Part shown: in pieces, positions 26,029 to 34,765 of the stretch | Position numbering within the stretch: position 1 is the stretch's first letter | Layout of the letters: the number at the start of each line of letters is the position of its first letter | Assembly: GCF_022430545.2 (NCBI RefSeq) | Contig: NZ_CP092488.2 | Span: forward strand, 1,922,001 to 1,986,000 | DNA length: 64,000 nucleotides | DNA from: Mycobacterium paraterrae | GTDB taxonomy: Bacteria > Actinomycetota > Actinomycetes > Mycobacteriales > Mycobacteriaceae | Direction of reading: 5' to 3' | Made by a program: the position numbers and the translations under genes | The notes under the pieces: generated by a model | Databases searched by the model: none | What the model was told of the DNA's origin: nothing | What the model saw: only the letters and a program-made list of their open reading frames with translations

Positions 26029-27561
26029 ATGGTTGAGTCAACCGACGGGCAGGCTCTAGCATTCGAGCGCAGCTGCTCTTTGACCGCTATTGCACTGAGT
26101 GACCGGCGGCGTGACGGAGTGCGGCTGATCACCGGCAGCGATCGTGAGTTCAGCTTGAGTTCCGCTCTGGACTTCGTCTACGTGCCGTACCCCCAGTCCC
26201 GTGGTGACTGGACGCGAACCACCGTAACCTGCGGTGTGGCTCTGCAGTGTTCGCCGACCAAAGAACGCGTGCTGGGCTACCGGCTGGACACTCTGTCGGC
26301 CCGCGAACTCACCGCCCTGAGTGTCATCGAGGGACGTGTGGCACTGGGCTGGGTCGACGCGACTTGGCCGGGACTGATGGCCGAGATGCGACGCATCCTT
26401 GTGGGGTGGCTGCCGTTGTCCGCTGAGCTCAGCGGTGACGAAATTCTTGAACGCGCGATAGCACTCTCGCGTACAAGGGAACTGCTGCAACACCATCCAC
26501 TCATCGGAACCTTGCCCAGAAGTCACACGACACCGCAGCACGTTGCCGACAGGCTGCGCCGTTCGCTCGGCAGAATGCCGTGGACGACGAACCAGAAGCG
26601 CAAACCGGGTGCCCACACGGTGCCGGCCGGCGGTGACGGCGGAGTGCGTAACCCGAATCTTCCCCCACCGAGTCGCCCGCATGAAAATGACTTGGACATC
26701 ACCCCAGAACACCGCCCAGGTATCCCCTATCCAGAGTGGAATGCCTGGAACGCGGCGTTCCTGCCGAACCATGTTGCCGTAATCGAACATTCACGCTCAG
26801 CAAGGGCAGATGCACGGCTCGTCCCGTCGACCGAGCTGCGCAAATGGTTTCAGCAACACACACATCGCGTCATGACAAACCGGCTTGAAGACGGATCGGA
26901 CCTCGATGTCGAGCAGTACGTGAATCACTACATCGACATGGTCACCGGTGAAGCAGCAGAACCGAAGTTGTTCCGAGAGTTGCTGCCTAACAACCGCGAT
27001 GTCACCACTGCGCTGCTACTCGACGGCAGTTCCTCACTCGGCGTTCACGGCGGCAGGATCTTCAAACTGGAGCTAGCGTGCGCGGATTCGTTGTCGCGCG
27101 CGATGACCGCGGCTCATGAGCGCCACGGCATCTTCGTGTTCACCGGTAACACCCGTCACCGGGTTGAGGTCACCTGTCTGAAGGATTTCACGGATCGCCA
27201 TTGCGTCGCTCCGGGACGTTCGGGCCTGACCACCGGGGGTTACACGAGACTGGGTGCGCCGCTGCGTCATCTGACGAGCCGCCTGCTGGCCCAACCCTCG
27301 GAACGGCGTCTGCTGATCGTCATTGGGGACGGCCTCATCTCCGATGAGGGATATGAGGGCCGCTACGCCTGGGCGGACACCGCGCACGCGGTCGAGGAGG
27401 CGAACGACGCGGGCGTGTCGACGTATTACATCGGCGTCGGCCCGACGCGCGTTGACCCTCTGCCAGAAGTGTTCGGCCCCCGTCGTTCTCAACGGATCCG
27501 CCGCGTCGAGGAGCTGCCGCGGGTTTTGGCCCATGTCCACCGCGAACTCGTATGCGCATGA
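26029..27561 (+). CDS. NorD-like VWA-domain protein
   Basis: A 510-residue protein whose last 190 residues are a von Willebrand A domain of the NorD/CbbO kind. The metal-site motif DxSxS is present as LLLDGSSSLG (Asp near residue 332), followed by GGYTRLGAPLRHLT, RRLLIVIGDGLISDEGYEGRYAW and STYYIGVGPTRVDPLPEVFG. NorD proteins form a complex with the NorQ AAA+ ATPase and help to insert or activate a metal centre, for example non-haem iron in nitric oxide reductase. The long N-terminal part is mostly helical and poorly recognisable. The NorQ-like gene follows after 13 bases. No nitric oxide reductase gene is visible. Confidence 0.85.
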   Translation: MVESTDGQALAFERSCSLTAIALSDRRRDGVRLITGSDREFSLSSALDFVYVPYPQSRGDWTRTTVTCGVALQCSPTKERVLGYRLDTLSARELTALSVIEGRVALGWVDATWPGLMAEMRRILVGWLPLSAELSGDEILERAIALSRTRELLQHHPLIGTLPRSHTTPQHVADRLRRSLGRMPWTTNQKRKPGAHTVPAGGDGGVRNPNLPPPSRPHENDLDITPEHRPGIPYPEWNAWNAAFLPNHVAVIEHSRSARADARLVPSTELRKWFQQHTHRVMTNRLEDGSDLDVEQYVNHYIDMVTGEAAEPKLFRELLPNNRDVTTALLLDGSSSLGVHGGRIFKLELACADSLSRAMTAAHERHGIFVFTGNTRHRVEVTCLKDFTDRHCVAPGRSGLTTGGYTRLGAPLRHLTSRLLAQPSERRLLIVIGDGLISDEGYEGRYAWADTAHAVEEANDAGVSTYYIGVGPTRVDPLPEVFGPRRSQRIRRVEELPRVLAHVHRELVCA

Positions 27562-27574
27562 CCGAGGAACAGTG

Positions 27575-28393
27575 ATGACGATGAGCACAGATACGTATTT
27601 CGCTAGCGGCAATGAGGTACAGCTTTTCGAGCAGGCGTACCGCCAGCGCCTGCCGGTGATGCTGACCGGGCCGACTGGTTGCGGTAAAACCCGGCTGGTC
27701 GAGCACATGGGATCACTTTTGGGCCTGCCGGTCGTCACCATCAGCTGCCATGACGATCTGACCAGTTCGGACCTCGTCGGCCGGTTCATGGTGACCGGCG
27801 GTGATGTCGTGTGGACTGACGGACCCCTGACCCGCGCGGTGAAGCAAGGCGCGATCTGTTATCTCGATGAAGTCGTCGAGGCGCGTCATGATTCGCTTGC
27901 GATCTTGCATTCACTGACCGATCACCGACGAGCCCTCTACCTCGATCGTGCCGGCGAAAGCATCTGCGCACCTGACACTTTCATGCTCGTGTGCTCCTAC
28001 AACCCCGCATATCGAAGCTCGCTCAAAGAGCTCAAACCGTCGTTTCGCCAGCGATTCGTGACTCTGCCTATGCGCTATCTACCGGCGGACCGCGAAGCGG
28101 AGGTCATCGTCGCAGAGACCGGCGTCAGCGAAATCAGCGCCAGACATCTCGTCCACTGCGCGACGGCAATCAGAACCGCCGACTCGGCCTTTCACTTCGA
28201 ACCACCCTCTACTCGGGTCCTGGTGACGGCCGCACAACTGATCGTGGCGGGTGCGAGCGAACTCGAGGCCGCTGAAGCCTGCGTGTTAGCACCACTATCC
28301 ACCGACGGCGCGATCTCCGAAGGTCTTCGTGAAGTTGCCATCGCCAGCCTTGGTGCCACGAACCCGACATCCGCCCCGCAGAGAAAGGAATGA
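27575..28393 (+). CDS. NorQ/CbbQ-like AAA+ ATPase (MoxR group)
   Basis: A 272-residue ATPase from ATG 27575 (site gaggaac). Walker A is GPTGCGKT at 32-39 and Walker B is AICYLDE with Asp98-Glu99; the sensor region LVCSYNPAYRSSLKELKPS and arginine-rich FRQRFV are typical of NorQ/CbbQ. With the NorD-like partner it would form a ring remodelling or metal-loading machine that acts on a client enzyme. The client is normally encoded beside it; here the next three genes encode unknown membrane proteins, so I infer one of these is the client. Confidence 0.88.
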   Translation: MTMSTDTYFASGNEVQLFEQAYRQRLPVMLTGPTGCGKTRLVEHMGSLLGLPVVTISCHDDLTSSDLVGRFMVTGGDVVWTDGPLTRAVKQGAICYLDEVVEARHDSLAILHSLTDHRRALYLDRAGESICAPDTFMLVCSYNPAYRSSLKELKPSFRQRFVTLPMRYLPADREAEVIVAETGVSEISARHLVHCATAIRTADSAFHFEPPSTRVLVTAAQLIVAGASELEAAEACVLAPLSTDGAISEGLREVAIASLGATNPTSAPQRKE

Positions 28394-28398
28394 TCCCC

Positions 28399-28530
28399 AT
28401 GGTCGATCAACGAGAACGCCAGCGCAAAAAGGCGCTCATCGTCTTCCAACTCGTCATTTATGGCTACCTAGCCCTGATGTTCGGAATCCAGCTCTACATG
28501 TCATTCGCGCGCGGGTGGTGGGATCTGTGA
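28399..28530 (+). CDS. 43-residue membrane microprotein
   Basis: ATG 28399 sits 9 bases after aaagga, 5 bases after the ATPase stop. The first 11 residues are very basic (MVDQRERQRKK), then one hydrophobic span (ALIVFQLVIYGYLALMFGI) and a short GWWDL end. By charge the N-terminus would be cytoplasmic. Its stop overlaps the next start (GTGA), so it is translated together with the five-helix membrane protein, which suggests a subunit of that protein. Family not recognised. Confidence 0.65.
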   Translation: MVDQRERQRKKALIVFQLVIYGYLALMFGIQLYMSFARGWWDL

Positions 28531-29267
28531 ATCTGCCTTTGAGCGAACGACTTTCGCGATCTAAAGCGCCGGCGGGAGCCTCCGCCGATACGCGCCAATC
28601 GCATAGCCTCGAGGAGCACGACGAGGAATCGCGGCGAGCGCAACGGCGCGCCGACAAGTGGATGATCATCGGGGCCGGTCTCATGGGATGTTGGGCGCCC
28701 GGCATCTTCGGGTTCCCGATCTTCATGCGCGGCATCTGGCTGCAGCGCCAAGCAGCCCGCGAGGGACTGACGATGCGTCCCATGATCGTCACGCTCATCG
28801 GCTATCTGGTGATGATCGACGGGATGCTTAACACGTTGGGCTGGGGTTTGGACTGGATCGCCAACCACACGCTGATCAACCGAGTGCTGACCGCGGGCTG
28901 GGGTTACCTTTTCGACGGCGGGTATTACTGGCACTACAACGAGTTGTGGTTGGGTGGTGCGGCCGGGCCGGGCGAGAAGTCGATGGTGTTTGGCTTCATC
29001 TTGACCGTGTTTGCGATGCGCGTGTCGGCCGCCATCGGCTTCCTGCAGATGAAACGGTGGGGCCACCAATGGATGATCATCACCTGCTGGATGGGCGTAG
29101 TCATCTGGGTTACCTACGTGTTCAACATGACCCTCTACGCCGACGTCCGCTACGCCGGCACCATCTTTCCCGTGGTGGGGTGGTGGGCATTCGACATCTT
29201 CTACATCACGCCGTTCCTGGCGATTCCCTACCTGCACACCGTCAACCGTGAAATTTTCTCGGATTAA
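28527..29267 (+). CDS. Five-helix membrane protein of unrecognised family, copy 1
   Basis: A 246-residue protein from GTG 28527. The first 43 residues are polar; about five membrane spans follow. Copy 2 at 33753-34484 is very similar from residue 36 to the last residue. Invariant polar residues in and near the spans include WHYNELW (His136, Glu139), RWGHQW (His180), YADVR (Asp206), DIFYITPF and YLHTVNRE (His237), enough to hold a metal site. The pair of NorD/NorQ-like genes just upstream makes a metal-dependent membrane oxidoreductase plausible, but this is inference. I do not recognise a named family and see no haem-copper oxidase or CuMMO signature. Confidence 0.75.
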   Translation: MNLPLSERLSRSKAPAGASADTRQSHSLEEHDEESRRAQRRADKWMIIGAGLMGCWAPGIFGFPIFMRGIWLQRQAAREGLTMRPMIVTLIGYLVMIDGMLNTLGWGLDWIANHTLINRVLTAGWGYLFDGGYYWHYNELWLGGAAGPGEKSMVFGFILTVFAMRVSAAIGFLQMKRWGHQWMIITCWMGVVIWVTYVFNMTLYADVRYAGTIFPVVGWWAFDIFYITPFLAIPYLHTVNREIFSD

Positions 29268-29290
29268 CCAGGTTTCAAGGAGTACCGCAG

Positions 29291-29722
29291 ATGACTAGCT
29301 CAACGTCTACCGAGTCCGGCGAGGCCACCGAGGATCTGCCACCCGGCACGACACCGTATTACGCGCGGATGCACAAGTGGATCAAACGTGGCGTACTGGT
29401 GTGCCTGATCGCCCTCGTCATCGAGGGTGCGTTCACGTTGCCGTTCATGGCCGTCTACTACGGGTATCCGACATTGAGCCTCACCGAGATCTGCAGTGAA
29501 CTGCTCAAGGTCCGCTACTCCGACGACACGCTGGAATGCAAGGTTCCCTACCCGGTGCTTGGGCCCCCCGAGGGGGCAGCGGCCAAGCACACGGCACAAG
29601 ACGTATGGGGTATCCAACCGGTGCCGAAATACAAGCGGATCGGGTTCCGCGAACTCGTCCGCATCCATCAGGAACGCGAAGCACGCAAAGCGGCTCACCC
29701 ACAAAGTGTTCCCGCGCCGTGA
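29291..29722 (+). CDS. 143-residue single-span protein of unknown function
   Basis: ATG 29291 follows caaggag, 23 bases after the five-helix protein. A polar N-terminus ends in HKWIKRG, then one span at about 34-57, then an 85-residue domain with two cysteines (Cys68 and Cys83), which could pair if it lies outside the membrane, and a basic, probably helical tail (IHQEREARK). It is likely an accessory subunit of the membrane complex. Copy 2 of the five-helix protein has no counterpart of it nearby. Family not recognised. Confidence 0.65.
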   Translation: MTSSTSTESGEATEDLPPGTTPYYARMHKWIKRGVLVCLIALVIEGAFTLPFMAVYYGYPTLSLTEICSELLKVRYSDDTLECKVPYPVLGPPEGAAAKHTAQDVWGIQPVPKYKRIGFRELVRIHQEREARKAAHPQSVPAP

Positions 29723-29816
29723 GCGACGAACACGACAGTGTCGGGCGCGGGTATACCGGACTGAGAATTTGTCTGGCGCGCGTTTCGGGTTGGTGAACGC
29801 ATCCACAGGAGCGCCG

Positions 29817-30884
29817 ATGACCCTGCGCATCGTGCAGTGGACGACTGGCAACGTCGGCACAAAGTCGGTCCATGCCATTACCCGCAATCCTCAGCTCGAA
29901 CTGGTCGGCTGCTATGCGTGGTCGAAGGACAAAGTCGGTAAAGATGTCGGAACGTTGTGCGGGATAGAACCGTTGGGAGTTCACGCGACTAACGACATCG
30001 AGGCGCTGTTGAAACTCAAACCCGACTGCGTGGTCTACAACCCGATGTTTGCCAACATCGACGAGCTGGTCCGCATCCTGTCGGCGGGCATTAACGTCGT
30101 GACGACGTCGGAATTCATCACCGGCGACGAACTCGGCCTCGACCGCGACCGAATCGTCGACGCCTGCGAAGACGGTGGTGCAACGATATTCGGCAGCGGT
30201 ATCAATCCTGGCTTCATCCAATTGCTCGCCGTCGTGTGCGCCGGACTATCCGACAAAGTCGACCGAATTTCGATTCTCGAGGTCTTCGACACCACGATCT
30301 ACAACTCGCCCGCAACTGAAATGCCTATGGGCTTTGGCTATCCGATCAACGACCCTCAGTTGCAGGTGGTCACCGCGCACGGCTCAAGGATCTTTCGGGA
30401 AGCGGTACTGCTCGTCGCCGACGCCCTCGGCGTCGTCCTCGACGATATTCGCTGTGAAGCCGAGTACGCCGAGACCACCGCCGATATCGAGCTACCGGGC
30501 AACTGGACGATCGCGGCGGGATGCGTCGCGGGCATCGACGTGCGCTGGAAAGGAATCCTCGACGGACAAGACGTCATCGAGATCCGCGGGATCTGGACCA
30601 AGGGACAGACGCTGAAGCCGATATGGGAGCTTCCCAGCTTCGGCTACACCGTTACGGTCCAAGGGCGCCCGACCATCACATCCACGCTGACCTTCGAGCC
30701 GCCAAAGGATTTCCAGGCTCAAACGCTTGACGAGCTCATCATGCTCGGGCTCACGATCACGGCGATGCCAGCGATCACTGCGATACCCGCCGTCGTTCGT
30801 GCCGTGCCGGGAATCGCAACTTACAACGACCTTCCGCTGCTGCAACCTCGGGGAGTGTTGCTGAAAGAACCGTCGGACGTTTAG
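29817..30884 (+). CDS. DapB-like NAD(P)-dependent oxidoreductase, copy 1
   Basis: A 355-residue protein from ATG 29817 (site cacagga). It begins with a Rossmann motif VQWTTGNVGTKSVHAI, followed by DCVVYNP and INVVTTSEF, as in proteins labelled dihydrodipicolinate-reductase-like or 2,4-diaminopentanoate-dehydrogenase-like. These are much longer than real DapB and occur in catabolic clusters of mycobacteria, with unknown substrates. A second copy at 35629-36702 has the same layout (FSTGNVGVHALRVL). Both copies accompany the five-helix membrane protein loci. Confidence 0.8.
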   Translation: MTLRIVQWTTGNVGTKSVHAITRNPQLELVGCYAWSKDKVGKDVGTLCGIEPLGVHATNDIEALLKLKPDCVVYNPMFANIDELVRILSAGINVVTTSEFITGDELGLDRDRIVDACEDGGATIFGSGINPGFIQLLAVVCAGLSDKVDRISILEVFDTTIYNSPATEMPMGFGYPINDPQLQVVTAHGSRIFREAVLLVADALGVVLDDIRCEAEYAETTADIELPGNWTIAAGCVAGIDVRWKGILDGQDVIEIRGIWTKGQTLKPIWELPSFGYTVTVQGRPTITSTLTFEPPKDFQAQTLDELIMLGLTITAMPAITAIPAVVRAVPGIATYNDLPLLQPRGVLLKEPSDV

Positions 30885-30963
30885 AGCCGACAGCATCATC
30901 CTCCGGACAAGTGATCGCTCGCTTGATCTCCGCTCGATTCAGCCACACGGAAACGGAGCACCA

Positions 30964-31386
30964 ATGACCCAGCAGGACCCGCCCCATCTGCATCACGTGG
31001 TGTTTGCGGTGGCGGCCGAACGCCAATCTGTGATGATGGACCTGTTCACCGAGCTCGGATTCGAGCTCCAGACAGCAGAACTCGCCGACATCGGTGTCAC
31101 CGTGGCGCTGGACTGGAAGAGGGGCATCGAACTCATGAGCCCCATCCCCGGATCAACGGGAACGGTCGCGAGCTCGGTCAACAAATTCCTCGACCAGCAC
31201 GGAGATGGCGTCTACACCGTCGTCATGAAGGTCGCCGACGCCGCCGCAGCCGAAACCATCACCGATAACTACGGGTCGATCCCACGATTTCGGCAAGGCT
31301 TTGCCGGCGAAGGCAGCTATCTCGACGAGATCGATCTCAGTGTGCTGGGCATCCCGCTGACCCTGCTGGCTACCAACGTACCGTGA
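30964..31386 (+). CDS. VOC/glyoxalase-fold protein
   Basis: A 140-residue protein from ATG 30964 (site acggagc). LHHVVFAVAAERQSVMMDLF and a second half with GDGVYTVVMKV match the paired beta-alpha-beta-beta-beta units of the VOC superfamily. Metal-binding members use His/Glu ligands; a first-strand His (LHH) and a Glu in GIELMSP are candidates. Function cannot be assigned. It closes the rightward series that starts at 25882. Confidence 0.65.
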   Translation: MTQQDPPHLHHVVFAVAAERQSVMMDLFTELGFELQTAELADIGVTVALDWKRGIELMSPIPGSTGTVASSVNKFLDQHGDGVYTVVMKVADAAAAETITDNYGSIPRFRQGFAGEGSYLDEIDLSVLGIPLTLLATNVP

Positions 31387-31465
31387 CCGGTCCAACGCAC
31401 CTTGTGAGCGGCGGCCGTCTCGCGTTAACGGCAATGCCTGCATGTCCTGACAGTCACCGCGTGCG

Positions 31466-32287
31466 TCACCCGGAGAAGTGTTTCGCCCATTCGCATTCCG
31501 TCAGCGCGGCGGACAGCCGCCAGAGGTGTGCAGCCGTGATCGGATCGCGCGCTTTCTTGAGCGGCCGTGTGACTCGAGGTTTACCCCACTGCTTGAACGT
31601 AGGGGCGAGGTAGGTACCCGGCTCCAGATCGGTGGTCGCGGCGATGATGCTGGCCCGTGCGGCGTCCTTGGCGCTTTGCGGGAAATCTTTCAACCACGGC
31701 TGATGCGAGGTCCATCGGAGAAAGCCCGTGTCGTATCGGACGATGTTGGTGTCGGCGCCACCCGGGTCGACGACGACCGCGGCGATGCCCCGTCGGGCGA
31801 GCTCGCTGGTGAACAACATCACTGCGAGTTTGGATTGGGCGTAGGCGGACCACTTCGAGTACGCGCGTGTGTGCCAATTCAGGTCCTCGAGGTCTAGGCG
31901 GCCCCACACGTGGCTCATGCTGGTCACCGACACGACTCGGCGGGTGATTCGGTCGCTGAGCAGACACGTCAACGCGAAATGCCCCAAATAGTTGATGCCC
32001 ATATGCATTTCGAAGCCATCGGTGGTCCGATCCAACGGCAGGCCCAGCACCCCCGCGTTGTTGATCAGGACGTCGACAGCATCCACTGACGCGGCGAAGG
32101 AGCGCACGCTGCTCAGATCGGCGAGATCAAGATGCGCCACCTGCACGGTGCCGCCGATCGCCGCGGCGACCTGCTCAGACTTAGCGACGTCGCGGGCGGC
32201 GATCACGATGTCGTGGCCCGCGGCCGCCAGCGCTGCGGCTGTCTCTTTGCCTAGGCCGCTATTGCCGCCGGTGATGATGATCCGCAC
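31466..32287 (-). CDS. SDR, retinol-dehydrogenase/protochlorophyllide-reductase-like
   Basis: About 273 residues from GTG 32287, chosen because the fold starts at once (VRIIITGGNSGLG); aaaggag lies 12 bases ahead. TGGNSGLG binds NADP, LINNAGVLG and active-site YAQSK follow. The C-terminal part is longer than in minimal SDRs, as in the retinol-dehydrogenase-like subgroup that acts on hydrophobic alcohols or ketones. It is 94 bases downstream of the P450 and probably cotranscribed with it. Confidence 0.87.
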   Translation of the reverse strand: MRIIITGGNSGLGKETAAALAAAGHDIVIAARDVAKSEQVAAAIGGTVQVAHLDLADLSSVRSFAASVDAVDVLINNAGVLGLPLDRTTDGFEMHMGINYLGHFALTCLLSDRITRRVVSVTSMSHVWGRLDLEDLNWHTRAYSKWSAYAQSKLAVMLFTSELARRGIAAVVVDPGGADTNIVRYDTGFLRWTSHQPWLKDFPQSAKDAARASIIAATTDLEPGTYLAPTFKQWGKPRVTRPLKKARDPITAAHLWRLSAALTECEWAKHFSG

Positions 32288-32381
32288 GGGCGAATGAATC
32301 TCCTTTCCGAAGGCTGCGCTTCGCCGCATCGGCGCGAACAGGAATTTTGGTCATTGTTGGAAGCTCGTTGCACAGCGCGAC

Positions 32382-33635
32382 TTAGTCATCTGCGGCTTGG
32401 TGCGTGAAGGTGTCGAATTCGATGGGTACATGTGTGGGACCGCTCAGCCCAAGCAGCGGTCGCCACGGCGCCGGCCCTGCCAGTCGCGGACTCGGCATCC
32501 GACGCGCAAGTATCTTGAGCGCTTCGCTGAGCTCGCGTCGAGCTAGATTCGCCCCTAGGCAGTAATGAGCGCCGCCTCCGAATGTCAGGATCGGCGGCGG
32601 TTCACTTCGAGTGATGTCAAACCTGGACGGTTCGTCATAAATGGCCGGATCCCGGTTTGCGGCGTAGGTGTTGACGAGGATGAATGTCCCTGCAGGGAAA
32701 GTGAAATCGCCGATAGTGACATCGTCAATGACGCTGCGCAGCGTGCTGCACATCGAAGGCGAGTGCCGCATCGTCTCTTCGACGGCGTTCATCGCCAACT
32801 CGGGTCGGTCCTTCAGCAGCGTTAGCTGGTCGGGGTGATCGCACAACACCTGCATAGAGGCGGCGAGTTGGGTGCGGGTTGTGTCGGTCCCGGCGATGAG
32901 GATGCTGAACGCCAGCATTTGTAATTCGCTGGTGCTGAGTCTGTCACCGTCATCGTTGGCTCGGATGAGCTCGGAGAGCAGATCGTCGGTCAATTGGCCG
33001 CGGCGTGCGACGATCATGTCATCGATATAGCTATCGAATTCGTCCCACGCCTTCAACACCGCGGGTTGCTCGTCGACAAGGTTGGTGTCGAAGCTGACGA
33101 TCTTGAAGATGTCTTCGGCCCAGATGGAGATTTGCTTCCAGTCTGTGCTCGGGGCGCCCAGTAGCGCACAGATGACCGGAATGGGGTAGGGGCGAGCGAT
33201 CTGTTCGACGAATTCGCAAGAGCCGTCGGGTAGTACGTCGTCGATAAGCTGGTTCATCACGGCGTGAATCGTTTCGTCCATGCGCGCGGTTGCGCGCGGC
33301 GTGAACGCCCGCGAGACCAGCCCACGCAAGCGGCGATGTTGGTCTCCCTCCATGCAGAGGATGCTCTGCGTCACCCGGTCCCAGAGCTCTCCGGACGTCA
33401 CCCCCTGGGCAGCAAGGTGGATGCCCGGCGGGATTCCGAAACGCGGGTCGCCTAACACTGATCGGGCCAACTCGTAGGACAAGATCTCCGGCCCGATGGG
33501 ACCCAACGCGATCGGGGCCACGTCGCGAGCCGCCAAGAATTGTGGGTAAATCAGTTGGGGGGTAGCTGCCAGGTCGTACTCGATGGTCGGCAGATTGGCC
33601 TCGAAGACGCTGGGCTTGACGGTTCTAACGCTCAT
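32382..33635 (-). CDS. Cytochrome P450
   Basis: A 417-residue P450 from ATG 33635 (site caaggac); the longer frame to 33740 runs through the promoter. I-helix AGTDTT, EETMR (ExxR) and haem loop LTFGGGAHYCLG with Cys359 are all regular. The loop with GGG and the absence of any adjacent ferredoxin set it apart from the P450s at 16421 and 22932. Downstream SDR could oxidise the alcohol it makes. The promoter carries two adjacent regulon motifs (copies E and F). Confidence 0.93.
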   Translation of the reverse strand: MSVRTVKPSVFEANLPTIEYDLAATPQLIYPQFLAARDVAPIALGPIGPEILSYELARSVLGDPRFGIPPGIHLAAQGVTSGELWDRVTQSILCMEGDQHRRLRGLVSRAFTPRATARMDETIHAVMNQLIDDVLPDGSCEFVEQIARPYPIPVICALLGAPSTDWKQISIWAEDIFKIVSFDTNLVDEQPAVLKAWDEFDSYIDDMIVARRGQLTDDLLSELIRANDDGDRLSTSELQMLAFSILIAGTDTTRTQLAASMQVLCDHPDQLTLLKDRPELAMNAVEETMRHSPSMCSTLRSVIDDVTIGDFTFPAGTFILVNTYAANRDPAIYDEPSRFDITRSEPPPILTFGGGAHYCLGANLARRELSEALKILARRMPSPRLAGPAPWRPLLGLSGPTHVPIEFDTFTHQAADD

Positions 33636-33698
33636 GAGGCGTCCTTGGTCGACGCACCTCGGGCGTACTCGCCCCGACTTGTGAGGACATCGCCTGCA

Positions 33699-33740
33699 TT
33701 TGTAACGCAGACACTGACCTACGTCAATGACTGAAGTCAC
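33699..33740 (-). promoter_or_regulatory. P450 promoter with two regulon motifs (copies E and F)
   Basis: On the minus strand TTGACG (33722-33727) and TACAAA (33699-33704) are 17 bases apart. TTGACGTAGGTCAG (33714-33727) covers the -35; GTGACTTCAGTCAT (33727-33740) abuts it upstream and has the palindrome TGACTTCAGTCA. Two side-by-side sites suggest cooperative binding. Confidence 0.5.
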
Positions 33741-33752
33741 GCGCTGGCATGG

Positions 33753-34484
33753 TCAGTCGCTGAAAATCTCCCGGTTTACCGTGTGTAGGTACGGAATCGC
33801 CAGAAATGGCGTGATGTAAAAGATGTCGTAGAGCCACCAGCCCACCACCGGCAGTATCACTCCAGAAAAGCGCACGTCGGCGTACATGGTCATGTTGAAG
33901 ACGTAAAGACACCAGATGAGGACGCCCATCCAGCAGGTAATCACCATCCACTGGTGTCCCCACCGCTTCATCTGTAGGAATCCGATCGCTGCTGAGATAC
34001 GCATGCTGAAGACGGTCAAGATCATCCCGACTTCCATGGCCTTCTCTCCTGGGCCCGCCGCACCGCCGAGCCAAAGCTCGTTGTAGTGCCAGAAGTAGCC
34101 GGCATCGAACATTGCGCCCCACCCGTTCAATAGGATTCGCGCGAGGAGCGTGTGGCTGGCCACCAGATCGAGAGCCCATCCCACGGTGTTGATGGCAGCA
34201 TCGATGATGACGAGATAACCGAGAAGTGTCACCAGCAGCGGCCGAACACTAAGGCCTTTGCGCTGCGCATCACGCAACAGCCAGACGCCACGGAGAAAGA
34301 GGGGCAGTCCGAAAATTCCCAGGGCTGCCGTGCCTATGAGGATGCTGCCCGCGATGAGCCATTTGTCGGCCTGGCGCTGCGCTGCTCTCGACCGTTCCAT
34401 GTGCTCGTCAAGGCCGCTGTCGTACAACCCGGCTGGGCGCACATCGTGAGCGCGACGGTCCCGGCTTAGCGACGGTACGTTCAT
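33753..34484 (-). CDS. Five-helix membrane protein of unrecognised family, copy 2
   Basis: A 243-residue paralogue of the protein at 28527. From RRAQ/RAAQRQADKW to the identical ending YLHTVNREIFSD the two align without obvious gaps, and WHYNELWLGGAAGPGEK and FLQMKRWGHQWM are the same in both. N-termini differ. No microprotein, VWA or ATPase gene adjoins this copy, so if it needs NorD/NorQ-like maturation it would share the pair at 26-28 kb. ATG 34484 has no good ribosome site and motif copy G lies just 6 bases upstream, so a leaderless message or a later start (ATG 34400) is possible. Confidence 0.75.
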   Translation of the reverse strand: MNVPSLSRDRRAHDVRPAGLYDSGLDEHMERSRAAQRQADKWLIAGSILIGTAALGIFGLPLFLRGVWLLRDAQRKGLSVRPLLVTLLGYLVIIDAAINTVGWALDLVASHTLLARILLNGWGAMFDAGYFWHYNELWLGGAAGPGEKAMEVGMILTVFSMRISAAIGFLQMKRWGHQWMVITCWMGVLIWCLYVFNMTMYADVRFSGVILPVVGWWLYDIFYITPFLAIPYLHTVNREIFSD

Positions 34485-34489
34485 GCAGG

Positions 34490-34503
34490 CTGACTCTAGT
34501 TAA
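34490..34503 (-). promoter_or_regulatory. Degenerate regulon motif (copy G)
   Basis: TTAACTAGAGTCAG on the minus strand differs from TTGACNNNNGTCAG by one core base and lies directly before copy 2 of the five-helix protein. No clear -35/-10 pair goes with it. Confidence 0.35.
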
Positions 34504-34765
34504 TTGCGTCAGGTAGTCAACCGACCATCTTTCGGTGCTGCCAGCGTGCGGCATAGGCATTCGGCAACGAGAACATTCCAAGAGAAATGCTGCTCCCAAT
34601 GACAACCGCGACGGTGGATGCGCACCGATCGCGCTGGCGGCACCTCCGAATATCGACTCGGTCGATCGGTCTTTCTGGCGGCTGACGCGCTGGTACAGGG
34701 CTGTCCAACAAAGGCATTCGCAGATCCCCACATAGCAACAGATCCGGTAGCAGCGCTCAATTCGA

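Noticed and set aside
25533..26036. 167-codon rightward frame from GTG
   Set aside because: Arg/Ser-rich shadow composition, no family features, and it runs over the better-supported microprotein and the NorD start.
26029..29722. A nitric oxide reductase (nor) operon
   Set aside because: No NorB haem-copper subunit or NorC cytochrome with CxxCH is present anywhere nearby.
28527..29722. A copper membrane monooxygenase (pMMO/AMO) relative
   Set aside because: Gene order and hydrophobicity recall it, but the known PmoA/PmoC signature segments are absent.
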